Shown: positions 10,306 to 19,882 of the stretch, in pieces
Layout of the letters: each line of letters opens with the position of its first letter
How positions within the stretch are numbered: position 1 is the stretch's first letter
Source: Tubiluchus corallicola
Lineage: Eukaryota; Priapulida; Priapulimorpha; Priapulimorphida; Tubiluchidae
Reading direction: 5' to 3'
DNA: 36,519 nucleotides
NCBI GenBank assembly: GCA_030141605.1
Contig: JAQGDQ010001525.1
Location: forward strand, 1-36,519
The notes under the pieces: model-generated
What the model was told of the DNA's origin: nothing
What the model saw: the letters and a program-made list of their open reading frames with translations, nothing else
Database searches by the model: none
Program-made: the position numbers and the translations under genes

Positions 10306-10621
10306 AGTTCAAAAGTCAAGATCTGAAGATTAAGATGGCTAGGACACCTATGATTGCCAAGTGAAGTACGAGTAAGAATCGCCCTAAAGGAAGCCTTAAA
10401 ACCTTGGAAAAAACCACCTGGCACACCAAACACAATTTGGATAGCTAAGATAAATAAAGATGTTCAACAACTTCAACCAAATCTATCTTTAGGATAGAAG
10501 ATAGAAGCTGGATACTAGCTGCAGATAGAGGTGGATGGAATACTCTAATATTAATGTAAATCTCTCAGTGCCTACAGTAGATGGAATGAGACCTTGAAGA
10601 AGAAGAAGAAGAAGAAGAAGA
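10306..10621 (+). mobile_element. LINE 3' fragment with (GAA)n tail
   Basis: Broken frames encode RLRWLGHL, stop, LPSEVRVRIALKEALKPWKK, then PPGTPNTIW and after a frameshift EDRSWILAADRGGWNTLILM, stop. WLGH...ALxxxW...G.P..TW...A.DR..W is the familiar C-terminus of LINE endonuclease/reverse-transcriptase proteins. It ends in seven or more GAA units (10594-10621), a 3' microsatellite tail. It is 5'-truncated and dead. Confidence 0.7.
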
Positions 10622-10773
10622 AAGTATTTTGACATTAAAAGACGTGAATTCACATAATGTACAATAAACTAATGTACATCACAGTACAGTACTGTCTAAT
10701 CTCTAAGGCTCATTGCTACTTCCACAATTATGAATACTACTTATGATAATGTTTTCAATTGCTGATTTTTTAG

Positions 10774-10918
10774 CCTGATTATGATTCGATGGTAGCAGCT
10801 CTGGGAGAAGGTGACATAGAGAATGACTATGGTCTTATACCACTAGGCAGTGGAGCTGCTCCGTTTCTGAAAGGTGTCAAAGGATCTAAAGGCCAGAAGG
10901 GAGAGCCAGGACGACCAG
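10774..10918 (+). CDS. Collagen exon: acidic linker into first Gly-X-Y block
   Basis: Acceptor TTGCTGATTTTTTAG, donor CCAG/GTATTG, 145 nt, phase 0 in and 1 out; the other two frames stop at once. It starts PDYDSMVAALGEGDIENDYG, an acidic non-collagenous stretch, then enters KGVKGSKGQKGEPGRP. The acidic leader before the first collagenous block is typical of multiplexins. Confidence 0.85.
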
Positions 10919-11202
10919 GTATTGCTTCTTCTAGATTATTGTTATAGTAATCTATTTTAAACTGTTTGTGTTGAACATCGTGATATCAGTTATTCATAAA
11001 TTCATAAATTTGAGTGGACTTGTGTTGTGTAAATACCTGACGCTGGTGTTGTTCAGGACAAGTGTATGGAGGTAGTTCAGTGGTAGTAATCCTCTGATAT
11101 TCTTACCTTTGTGGTAGACAAAACTAAACTCAAACTAATACCAAACCTGTTTTTGTTGCTCCATGTAATTAGTAGAGTTAGTACTTTTTGTGTTTGTTTA
11201 TT

Positions 11203-11575
11203 ACACTCATATCTCGGTTTGCCGGACTTCACTTTTATGGATATCGGAAAAATCGGACAAAATTTGGACCGTTAAAGATCCCATGTACTATGGACACAGT
11301 CCGTTGTTTAGCGAGTTAAGCGCTAGTTGGCGGCTGTCACTTTGTTTACATCATTACATCAGTGTAACCAAGCAGCTTGTAACGACACTTGTAGTTCGCA
11401 TATTAGGAGTGGCCCATACTAGACGTTTTTGAGGCAATTAGGTGACTGATTCTACATTACAGGGAGTCTGATACACGGTGCCTACTTTATTAACTTAGTA
11501 TCGGCAAATACGGATAATCGGCAAATTCGGACCGACGTCTCCCCGCGTTTGGCCAGCAAACCAAGATATGAGTGT
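11203..11575 (+). mobile_element. TIR element family 2, copy A
   Basis: The left end ACACTCATATCTCGGTTTGC mirrors the right end AACCAAGATATGAGTGT. Internal CGGATAATCGGCAAATTCGG motifs resemble pogo/Tigger-type termini (an inference). A second, reversed copy lies at 14301-14795. The interior block TTACATCAGTGTAACCAAGC (about 11354) recurs just outside the element at about 11603. Non-coding; intron of the collagen gene. Confidence 0.75.
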
Positions 11576-12079
11576 AATATTATTTTTACTGTGGTAGGCC
11601 ATTACATCAGTGTAACCAAGCAGCGTGTAACGACACGTGTGTAGGATATATGTTATATGGTATAATTATATGGCAACTTTTGATGCTGAGATAAAGGATC
11701 ATTTCAATTGTAATCATTGTCTCAAACATAAGATATAAAAGGGTGCAGTAGTGTCATAACTTCCATCGGAATGCAAAGCATATAATGTAGCCATAGACAA
11801 AACATCACCTTGAGGTTAAACATCATCCAGAGTTTATGCAAACTGCAATGCACACAGTTTATATATTTTACGCAGACTGAAAGTTTAGCATGTTAGTTTG
11901 CAAGCATTTTGATTTTGTTAGAAATTTTGCACCAATTTTACTCACATTTGCCTAGCCATTAGTTTCAGAAACAATGCCAATGAAACAATGTCAATGAAAC
12001 AATGCCTTGTAAGTTCTTCAGATCCGTCCAAGCAAGAAATGTCAGCTGCATTATTATTTTCTTTAGTTATATGAGGTAA
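11576..12079. other. Intron sequence
   Basis: After the repeated TTACATCAGTGTAACCAAGC block I see no exon or defined element before the MITE at 12080. CAATGAAACAATG is locally duplicated near 11975-12003. Confidence 0.4.
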
Positions 12080-12459
12080 AATAAGCTTTTCTGTAGTTTT
12101 GTTGTGCAAACGTGCAATTACTGTCAAACGTAGTGTAAGTGTACCTCCAGCAATGTGACTTAATTATAAGCGTCATGTTAGTAAAATGAAGCCGTCTGTC
12201 ACATCAGTTCAGCAACTTCAGTTATTGTATGTTTGCTTTGCTTAATTGCGAATTAGTCTGTCATTTACTAGCAGGATCTTGATTGGGAACAACAAAAAAT
12301 GAACTAGGTAAGGTTGTAGCTAGCTGTTAAAACTGTTGCTATTAGAATAGCTTAGACTGTCAGGCGTTGTCAAGTGTACACAAATGCGTTGTTTGGTACA
12401 TTTAACCTTTGACCTTTTTGCGGTCATCATCGATTGCTGGAACTGTGAAAGGGCTTATT
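12080..12459 (+). mobile_element. MITE family 1, copy 4
   Basis: Ends AATAAGC and GGCTTATT with CTGTAGTTT/AACTGTG arms. TAACCTTTGACCT (DR1-like) is at 12403-12415. The left part is diverged. The right end is 43 nt from the next collagen exon, so part of the branch-point region may be MITE-derived. Confidence 0.8.
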
Positions 12460-12502
12460 GTCCATTCAACTGTTGGTCTTACTATGACATCATTTTTTTC
12501 AG

Positions 12503-12609
12503 CGATTGTTCCTCCTCCTGTAATTGGTCCTCCTCCGCCGATGTTCGAACTGAAAGGAGAAAAAGGAGATCAAGGACTGACTGGACCACCTGGAATTAAA
12601 GGAGAGCGG
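12503..12609 (+). CDS. Collagen exon: AIVPPPVIG then Gly-X-Y
   Basis: Acceptor ATCATTTTTTTCAG, donor CGG/GTATGT, 107 nt, phase 1 in and 0 out; the split codon makes Ala. It encodes IVPPPVIGPPPPMFELKGEK then GDQGLTGPPGIKGER. The Pro-rich start is a flexible interruption before a continuous Gly-X-Y run into the next exon. Confidence 0.85.
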
Positions 12610-12765
12610 GTATGTTTAACAGGATGTGTGTAATAACTATGATCGATTGTTTGTCTGTCTGTTCTTAGCATCAGTGAAACATATGACTGCCTTGGTCATC
12701 ATAAATCAAAGTGATCAAGAGTTTTCTTTATCCGTTTCTTTCTGCTTCTTTCTTTCTGCTTCTCT

Positions 12766-12767
<2 letters not shown>

Positions 12768-12797
<30 letters not shown>

Positions 12798-12800
12798 CCT
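12768..12800. repeat. (CT)n run
   Basis: Pyrimidine microsatellite in the intron between the exons at 12503 and 13075, flanked by TTTC-rich DNA. Confidence 0.8.
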
Positions 12801-13074
12801 CTCACTTTTTCTTTCATTTTCTCCTCACTGTTTCGTTTTTGTTGCGATGAACCCTCGTAATTTCTTAATTCCACCCGTTCTTTTTTAATTTTTGTACCAG
12901 TGACACTCATCTTTTTCTGTTTTGTTCCCATTTTGCAGTAAAATCTGTTTGTTTGTTAGTTTGCTTGTTTTTCTGTTGAATTATTATTGTCAAAATTCAT
13001 GCAATACTTTGATGTACTTGTGCTTTAATTGACTAGTGAAGATGATTTGTGTTTTATATTGAAATACCTGGTAG

Positions 13075-13227
13075 GGTGAACCGGGCCCACCTGGTGGCAG
13101 TAATGGCGTTGGTAGTTGGTTTGGCGGTGGCTCTGGTGACGGAATACAAATACCCGGACCTCCGGGGCCTCCAGGACCTGTTGGCATGCCCGGACAGCCA
13201 GGAAGGAAGGGAGCAAAAGGTGACAGG
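13075..13227 (+). CDS. Collagen exon with GSWFGGGSGDG interruption
   Basis: Acceptor ACCTGGTAG (weak tract), donor AGG/GTAGGA, 153 nt, phase 0 both sides. It encodes GEPGPPGGSNGVGSWFGGGS then GDGIQIPGPPGPPGPVGMPG and QPGRKGAKGDR. The Trp/Phe-containing Ser-Gly interruption next to acidic Asp is a possible glycosaminoglycan site. Confidence 0.85.
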
Positions 13228-13319
13228 GTAGGAACCTTGAATATTCATTTTTTTATTATCACTGAACTGAATGGCAATATGGTATTCCACAGATTTAGTA
13301 ACTTACATGGTGCGTTTTT

Positions 13320-13850
13320 GTTAAAGGAAAGCATGACGATTGTGTAGACATTAGTTCACAATAATGTATGCTCTAAAATATTGAAAACTACAACACTTTT
13401 TTATATCAAAGCTTGGTTCAAATAATAATTACCTCGATAGTTAAATTTAATTAAACTTTCAAAGCTATGTGTGGTTCAGCGAATCAGCTAAGACTGGCAA
13501 AGGCACCTTTTTGCACATCTGCGTGGGCGTCAAATAGGCACTGTACCGTGATAGTGCAGTGTTCGTATGGGTAGTCTGTGTGATGTACAGCTCATTTTCG
13601 TCACATCACATCAGTGTGTCTTACAGCAATCTTCTTTAACGCAAACGTGCTTGACGTGCAGGGAAGATGCCTACCATTGCCCAAACTGTAGTTAATTTGT
13701 GACATAAGTGATAGCTGTATTCGGTTGCCGTTAATTAACATTCCAAGGTAATTATTCAAATATTAGAAGCAATTGTTAACTTTTATAGGCAAGAAAATGT
13801 ATATTTTGGACAGTAAATTAAAATGACATTGTGTGTAATCAATTGTCTAG
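13320..13850 (+). repeat. Unclassified ~530-bp dispersed repeat, copy 1
   Basis: Aligns by eye along its length with 27620-28148 in the same orientation. Shared blocks include ACTTTCAAAGCTAT, ACGTGCAGGGAAGATGCC-like text and GTTCGGTTGCCGTTAATTAA. No terminal inverted repeats or coding found. Confidence 0.75.
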
Positions 13851-14084
13851 TTTTCCTTTAGCAATGTATTATATTATATATGTGATTCATCTACACATAA
13901 TGTGATGACATAGTTACACGAATGGTCTGTTGTTTTGGCTAATTTATGATTCTTCGCATCCTGGTCACATTCACATTTGCTGCTTCGGATGTGACTAATC
14001 ATAAATTATCAGACAACCATTTAGCATGAGATGCCAATGCTAATGTTTGATTATTCTGTTTATTATTTTACCCATTCGTTTTAG

Positions 14085-14201
14085 GGTGAAAGCATTATCG
14101 GTCCTCCCGGATTACCCGGACCGCCCGGACCACCTGGAACAGCTTACCAACCGGACGGGTCTGGCCTTTCCCTAGATGGAATGTTTACATCTGGCGATGG
14201 G
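14085..14201 (+). CDS. Collagen exon with DGSGLSLDG interruption
   Basis: Acceptor CCCATTCGTTTTAG, donor GGG/GTATCT, 117 nt, phase 0. It encodes GESIIGPPGLPGPPGPPGTA then YQPDGSGLSLDGMFTSGDG. Two Ser-Gly dipeptides beside Asp are candidate glycosaminoglycan attachment sites. Confidence 0.85.
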
Positions 14202-14300
14202 GTATCTTGATAGAGTTCAATACAATCGTTTTATCTGTTTTTCTTAGTTAAGAAATTCTTCATGGTGAAATGGATTCCAGCAAGAATTTTATTTAAAATT

Positions 14301-14795
14301 ACGCTCGGTTTGCCGGACAAAAGCCGGAAGACGTCAGTCCGAATTTTCCGATTGTCCGTATTTACCAATACTAAGCTAATACAGCTAGCGCCTTGTGTTA
14401 GACTCATGGCAACGTAGAAGCGGGGAGATGAGTCAGCAATTAGAGTCAATAGTCTAATTGTCTCAAAAACGTCTAGTATGAGCCGTTCCTGTGCAATATA
14501 TATAAAAACTGTTGGCAATTGACTCAAATAACTCCGCTTAATTGTTTTCTGAACATATTTAAATAAGATATTTTTGTATGACCGATGAGCTTGTACTATT
14601 TTTATGTCGTCTAACTTCGCTTTTGTGCACGATTTTTATACGTAGAAGCAATCGTGTACAGTTTGTTTGTAAGCAAGATGTAAACAAAGTGACGGTGAGC
14701 CGACTAGTGGTCAGCGGATTATGTAGTTGTCCAGATTTTGTCTGATTCTTCTGATATCCATAAAAGTGATGTCTGGCAAACCGAGATATGAGTGT
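14301..14795 (-). mobile_element. TIR element family 2, copy B
   Basis: Reversed relative to copy A. The right end GGCAAACCGAGATATGAGTGT matches copy A's left end; the left end (ACGCTCGGTTTGCCGGAC) has lost part of the terminal CATATCT. The interior shares the TGTTTACATC-type and CGGACAAA blocks. Intron of the collagen gene. Confidence 0.75.
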
Positions 14796-14864
14796 ATTTT
14801 CATCCACTTGCAGATGTTCAATTGTTTTAAAGTTTCTTAATTAATTCTATCTTATAAATTTCAG

Positions 14865-14999
14865 CATTTGGGCATGGGTGTGCCCGGGCCGATTGGACCG
14901 AGGGGTCCACCGGGGCTACCCGGACCACGCGGCTTGCCGGGCGTTTGCGGGTGTCAAAATGATACAGCAGCTGAAATCTTCGGCGGAACGAGACCATAT
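14865..14999 (+). CDS. Collagen exon with a Cys-Gly-Cys interruption
   Basis: Acceptor CTTATAAATTTCAG, donor TAT/GTAAGT, 135 nt, phase 0. It encodes HLGMGVPGPIGPRGPPGLPG then PRGLPGVCGCQNDTAAEIFG and GTRPY. The two cysteines are the only ones in the exons found here, so they are the likely inter-chain disulphide site. NDT is a potential N-glycosylation sequon. Confidence 0.85.
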
Positions 15000-15102
15000 G
15001 TAAGTGATAAATCTACGCAGTTGTGCATTAAAATCTCCAGTCTTTCAAAATGTGTGTTAAATGAGACAAAGTGGCAAATACCTTAACCTTGGTCGGACGA
15101 GA

Positions 15103-15490
15103 TGGGTCATTTACTGCTACAGGACCTGTTCCACTATGGGTAGTAGGTCACTTGCTGTTGCAGGACTTGTTCCACTATGGGTTCTAGGTCAATTGCTGTT
15201 GCAGGACCTATTCCACTATGGGTGATAGATCATTTGCTGTTACAGGACCTGTTCCGTTATGGGTGATAGATCATTTGCTGTTACAGGACCTGTTCCGTTA
15301 TGGGTGATAGATCATTTGCTGTTACAGGACATGTTCCGTTATGGGTGATAGATCATTTGCTGTTGCAGGACCTATTCCACTATGGGTGATAGGTCATTTG
15401 TTGTTGCAGGACCTGTTCCACTATGGGTGATAGGTCATTTGCTGTTGCAGGACCTGTTCCACTATGGATGATAGGTCATTTGTTGTCGCA
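15103..15490 (+). repeat. 41-bp array derived from a LINE coding motif
   Basis: About nine units, period 41 (AGGACCTGTTCCACTATGGG then TGATAGGTCATTTGCTGTTGC). Read in one frame a unit gives SFAVAGPVPLW, close to the FAVAGPxLWNxLP motif near the C-terminus of many LINE ORF2 proteins. The last unit runs straight into VAGSTLWNNLP of the LINE relic that follows. Confidence 0.75.
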
Positions 15491-15720
15491 GGATCAACTC
15501 TGTGGAACAACCTGCCTACTCATACCATGACATTCTCAAACACTAACACTTTTAAAATACAGATTAAAACAAACTTTTTTAAGATAACATATAATCTTTG
15601 AAGCAATCGAAATTTTGATTCATTATTATATGTTTGTATTTTATGAATCTGTATGTTTTTTATCTATATTTACTTAATGTAATTTTATGATATTTGGTAT
15701 GATTACTGTTTAATCTTGTA
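15491..15720 (+). mobile_element. LINE ORF2 C-terminus and 3' UTR relic
   Basis: STLWNNLPTHTMTFSNTNTF then KIQIKTNFFK follows the usual LWNxLPxxxxxxxxxxxFKxxLKxxLF pattern. It then becomes AT-rich 3' UTR-like sequence. Severely 5'-truncated. Confidence 0.6.
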
Positions 15721-15819
15721 AACTTTTTTTAAGTGCATCATGATGATTTTAGATATCTTTGTGAATCGTCTTTGAATATTGTCAGTTGTGTTGCCTATAG
15801 ATTTAGACGGTATATGAAA

Positions 15820-16025
15820 TATCATCATCATCAGCATCAGCATCGTCGTCGTCATCGTCATTGTTATTATTATCATCATCATCATCATCGTCGGCGGCGT
15901 CATCGTCATTATTATTATCATCATCATCATCATTATCATCATCATCATCATCATTATCATCATCATCATCATTATCATCATTATCACCACCATCGTCGTC
16001 GTTGTCGTCGTCATCATCATCATTT
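15820..16025. repeat. (ATC)n trinucleotide microsatellite
   Basis: ATC/CATT/CGT triplets give His-rich, Asp-rich and Met/Ile-rich frames on both strands. None is a gene. Located in the intron before the exon at 16170. Confidence 0.95.
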
Positions 16026-16169
16026 TGTAATGTTTGACAATCTTGACATATTTGAAAGGACACTGCTAATTTGCATGCTACGTTTTTATTGAGATTTTTG
16101 TTTTTGTTTTCTGCTTTTTTATCAAAAATGCCATTCTTTTGCTGTAATTATAATTTACACATTTTACAG

Positions 16170-16232
16170 GATAGAAAGCCGCCACCACCCGTCAAGGGAG
16201 ATAAGGGAGATCGTGGTCCCGTTGGTTTTCCT
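16170..16232 (+). CDS. Collagen exon, 63 nt
   Basis: Acceptor TTTACACATTTTACAG, donor CCT/GTATGC, phase 0. It encodes DRKPPPPVKGDKGDRGPVGF then P: a Pro-rich interruption end followed by Gly-X-Y that continues in register into GAVGQKG of the next exon. Confidence 0.8.
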
Positions 16233-16456
16233 GTATGCATGGTTTTTTATCCTTATTAGTATAAATGCAATTAATGATTCTGTTACCTGTTTTGTTTCGT
16301 TAAAATTGCATTGTTTTATTATATTTTAATGGTTTTGTAAAATAGGTAGAATGAATCACGGTTTTTTTGTTTTTGTTTTTGGATGCATTTAATTTCTTTT
16401 ATAAAAGATTGAAATTTTTTTGTCATGGTGCGTGACGCTGTATCATTACGTATCTT

Positions 16457-16765
16457 AATAAGTCTTTCCACAGTTTCGTTGTGCACAAGCGAAATTGCTG
16501 CAGGTCAAAGGTTAAGTATACTGTAGCAACACGTATTAATTAGAACTGTCACATAATGTGTGTAAAGCAAAGCGTTTGCCGCATCAGTTCAGTAACTTCA
16601 GTTGTTTTACATGGACTTTACTTAATTATGCATTAGTTTGTGTGCAGAGTGATTCTAGCAGGATCTTGCTTCGGAACAAGAACAGGAGAAAGAACAAGAA
16701 AGAACACTTGACCTTTGACCTTTTCACAATCAGCATCAATCGCTGGAACTGTGAAAAGACTTATT
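16457..16765 (+). mobile_element. MITE family 1, copy 5 (shortened)
   Basis: Ends AATAAGTC and GACTTATT with CCACAGTTTCG/CGCTGGAACTGTG arms. A perfect AGGTCAAAGGTTA sits at 16502-16514, and CCTTTGACCTTTT near the other end. About 70 bp of the middle-right part is missing compared with copy 1. Confidence 0.8.
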
Positions 16766-16882
16766 AATAACGAGTACCGAGTGCAGCTGCTGATGAGATG
16801 TTCTAATCAATGGAAAATAAACTTGGATTAAAAAGCAATCAGTTATTGAACAGCTGCAACTTGTTTTATTTATTCATTTTAG

Positions 16883-16999
16883 GGTGCAGTCGGTCAAAAA
16901 GGAGAGAAAGGACGGAGAGGTAAAGATGGCCTGCCAGGGTCAACTGGACCAGTCGGTCCACCCGGTCCTCCCGGCCCAGGCTGGCCACGCCCAGATATT
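16883..16999 (+). CDS. Collagen exon
   Basis: Acceptor TTTATTCATTTTAG, donor ATT/GTAAGT, 117 nt, phase 0. It encodes GAVGQKGEKGRRGKDGLPGS then TGPVGPPGPPGPGWPRPDI. Eleven Gly-X-Y triplets lead into a Trp-containing break. Confidence 0.9.
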
Positions 17000-17167
17000 G
17001 TAAGTGCATACCTCACATCGTCATGGTAGCTATTGTTTTTAAAATCAGTTATTATTTTAATTAAACTATTTTGAGCTGAGATTACTGCATTATTGATTAT
17101 AGGTAAGTACAGATGTTATAGTTTGTATAGAATTTTGTGAAAAATCTGTTGGTTTTATTTTAAATAG

Positions 17168-17269
17168 GAGAATCAAAGTGGTCCCAGTTCTGGTACTGAT
17201 GGTCTAGGTTTGCCTTCAGATGGTCGTCTCATTGGTCCACCTGGTATGAAAGGTGATAAAGGTGACAAG
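17168..17269 (+). CDS. Collagen exon with Ser-Gly interruption
   Basis: Acceptor GGTTTTATTTTAAATAG, donor AAG/GTAATT, 102 nt, phase 0. It encodes ENQSGPSSGTDGLGLPSDGR then LIGPPGMKGDKGDK. QSG and SSGTD are candidate glycosaminoglycan sites. The next exon continues the triplets. Confidence 0.85.
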
Positions 17270-17328
17270 GTAATTTTCTAAGCAGTGATTCTGGTACAGT
17301 AGCTAAATATTGAAGCTTTAGTAAGCAG

Positions 17329-18380
17329 CATAGGCAGATCCAGGAAGGGGTGCAGTGGGTGCGTCCCCCTCCCCTTATTTTTTCCCATGTCAAAATTATT
17401 TTAAATCAGAATATATCCCTGATGTTCATGTGTAAAGTGTAAAGAAGGCGCACCCTTGCAGTCTACTGTTGTAATGGTGAACTAGTTGAATGTGATGAAA
17501 TGGGAGTCCATGCTGCCCTCGGGAAGCTGAGAGTGAAGCTGACTGTACATTTGCTCCCCGCCTCCCTCGAGGAAGCTGAGTGTGAAGCTGACTGTCCATT
17601 TGCTCCCCAACTCCTTCGAGGAAGCTGAGTGTGAAGTTGACTGTCCATTTGCTCCCCGCCTCCCTCGAGGAAACTGAGTGTGAAGCTTGCTGTCCACTTG
17701 CTCCCCGCCTCCCTCGAGGATACTGAGTGTGAAGCTGACTGTCCATTTGCTCCTCGCCTCCCTCGAGGAAACTGAGTGTGAAGCTGACTGTCCACTTGCT
17801 CCTCGCCTCCCTCGAGGAATCTGAGTGTGACTGACTGTCTATTTGCTCCCCGCCTCCCTCGAGGAAGCTGAGTGTGAAGCTGACTGTCCACTTGCTCCCC
17901 ACCTCCCTCGAGGAAGCTGAGTGTGACTGACTGTCTATTTGCTCCCCGCCTCCCTCGAGGAAGCTGAGAGTGAAGCTGACTGTCCATTCGCTCCCTGCCT
18001 CCCTCGAGGAAGCTGAGAGTGAAGCAGCTGACTGTCCACTTGCTCCCTGTCTCCCTCGAGGAAGCTAAATGTGAAGCTGACTGTCCATTTGCTCCTCGTC
18101 TCCCTCGAGGAAGCTGAGTGTGAAGCTGACTGTCCATTTGCTCCCCGCCTCCCTCGAGGAAGCTAAGTGTGAAGCTGACTGTCCATTTGCTCCCCGCCTC
18201 CCTCGAGGAAACTGAGTGTGACTGACTGTCCATTTGCTCCCCGCCTCCCTCGAGAAATCTGAGAGTGAAGCTGACTGTCCATTTGCCTTTTTTGGGCGAG
18301 TGTGGGGGGTGGTGAAAGAAAGAGATTTTCATGTACTTTCGCATGGGCGCCCCTTTTTAAAAATTCTGGATCTGCCCCTG
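17329..18380 (-). mobile_element. hAT-type non-autonomous element with 49-bp array
   Basis: The right end CTGGATCTGCCCCTG and left end AGGCAGATCCAG form the common hAT-like terminus CAGGGGCAGATCCAG. The interior (about 17470-18290) is a tandem array, period 49, with a CTCGAG in most units (GCTCCCCGCCTCCCTCGAGG). The 293-codon minus-strand frame across it is a by-product of the repeat. Confidence 0.75.
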
Positions 18381-18744
18381 TAGCGTGCACTTTATAGAAG
18401 AATATACTAGAAGTTATTAGTTTATTTTTGAAATCAGCGGCATGACGTGTTTGCCTGTATGCAGCTAAAGAGAATTTCACAATTTGCTGAAAATTTTATG
18501 TTCATTTTGAATTTTTTAGTATGTTTGTTTGTGCTTTTGCACAGTAAATCAATTCAGTGAGATCTTCTCAAATGTTCCATCCTATAAACTGTTGTCATGG
18601 TTACAAACTTTTCATTTTGCGTCTCTTAATTAACGACATTTCTCATCATTGTTTTGTAAACTGTTCATTTATCATAAAATAACAACCGTATCTAAATCAG
18701 TGAATTGATTATTTACTTTCAGTAAGTATGTTTTCTCCTTTCAG
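18381..18744. other. Intron sequence
   Basis: AT-rich; no exon or repeat recognised up to the acceptor at 18744. Confidence 0.4.
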
Positions 18745-18843
18745 GGTGATCGTGGTACAACTGGACGACCCGGTCTAACTGGAGAACCGGGTCGGGATGG
18801 CTATCCTGGTAGGGACGGGAGAGTTGGTCCCGTGGGACCAAAG
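18745..18843 (+). CDS. Collagen exon, uninterrupted Gly-X-Y
   Basis: Acceptor GTTTTCTCCTTTCAG, donor AAG/GTGACA (weaker), 99 nt, phase 0. It encodes GDRGTTGRPGLTGEPGRDGY then PGRDGRVGPVGPK: eleven perfect triplets. Confidence 0.85.
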
Positions 18844-19387
18844 GTGACATGCACATCTCTATTCACGTGTTTAAACTGTTTCTCTTGACTGCATGTGTGT
18901 CTCTGAGAGGCATTTATGACAACTTCAAAAGTCTCAGTTGAATTTTCATATAAACCACTGATCTTTATTTCCGCAATATTTAAAAATCAAAATAGAAAGG
19001 CAAAGGTGACTGGCTAATTTAGTTGGATTGTTACATAGTTTAGTCCATTCATAAATATCAGTGAATAAATCAAAATAAAAATTAATAGAAGTAAACTTAC
19101 ATCGTTGTGGCATATAGCTAATGAGAAATTTCGCTAGCTTGCACAAGACACATGTTCACTCATACAACAGAACAGCATAAATTAAAAACGTAATTAGGTC
19201 AATGCCTACACTTTAAACTTTCTAGCTAGATGGAGCCACCTTGGCTACAAAAAATTTATTAAGTCAGGTTTACACTGTACTGTATTTATAATGGTTATAG
19301 TGAATTTTCACTTTAAATAGTTAAAAGTTCTTCCATCTTTCTGCGCAAACAATTTTTTAATATGACACGGTAATGTATACTTTACAG
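18844..19387. other. Intron sequence
   Basis: AT-rich, no element or exon recognised. Confidence 0.4.
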
Positions 19388-19537
19388 GGTGATAGAGGGA
19401 AACCGGGAGCCGGTCTCCCTGGTTCCATGGGTCTTCCTGGACCACCGGGTCCTCCAGGTCCTCCTGGTCCGTCTGCTAGACAAGGAGATGGCAGCTGGTT
19501 AGGTTCCTGGATGGGGAGCGATGCTGCGGCTGGGGAG
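19388..19537 (+). CDS. Collagen exon with SWLGSWMGS interruption
   Basis: Acceptor TAATGTATACTTTACAG, donor GAG/GTAGGT, 150 nt, phase 0. It encodes GDRGKPGAGLPGSMGLPGPP, GPPGPPGPSARQGDGSWLGS, WMGSDAAAGE. The Ser/Trp-rich break resembles GVGSWFGGGSG in the exon at 13075, suggesting an ancient internal duplication. Confidence 0.9.
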
Positions 19538-19624
19538 GTAGGTATGCTCACTTGTTTTATAACATGGAAGATTTTGTAAAAATATTTTCGGGTTGCTTTT
19601 TATAAGAAAATCGATAATTTACAG

Positions 19625-19798
19625 GGTGCGCAGGCATCACTGAAGGGGGAGAAGGGAGAGAAGGGCGAGAGAGGGAAAGATGGCTTACACGGGGATCCTG
19701 GATTTCCGGGTAGAGATGGAGAACGGGGAGCAAAAGGAGAACCAGGCATGGATGGTTTACCAGGTCGAGATGGTTATGATGGCATTAATGGAATACCT
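19625..19798 (+). CDS. Collagen exon, long Gly-X-Y block
   Basis: Acceptor ATAATTTACAG, donor CCT/GTGAGT, 174 nt, phase 0. It encodes [20 protein letters not shown] and then nearly uninterrupted triplets to GYDGINGIP, which continue into GLPGEKG of the next exon. The intron before it is only 87 nt. Confidence 0.9.
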
Positions 19799-19882
19799 GT
19801 GAGTGATGAGAAGTTTCATATGATTTCCATGTTTGATTTTTGACTTTGATTTTTCCATTTTTGATTTTTGCTTAAAATCCCA

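Noticed and set aside
15703-16092. His-, Asp- and Met/Ile-rich ORFs
   Set aside because: ATC microsatellite.
17426-18344. 293- and 158-codon minus-strand ORFs with repeated SFTLSFLEGG
   Set aside because: Translation of a 49-bp tandem array; 49 is not a multiple of 3, so all three frames stay open together.
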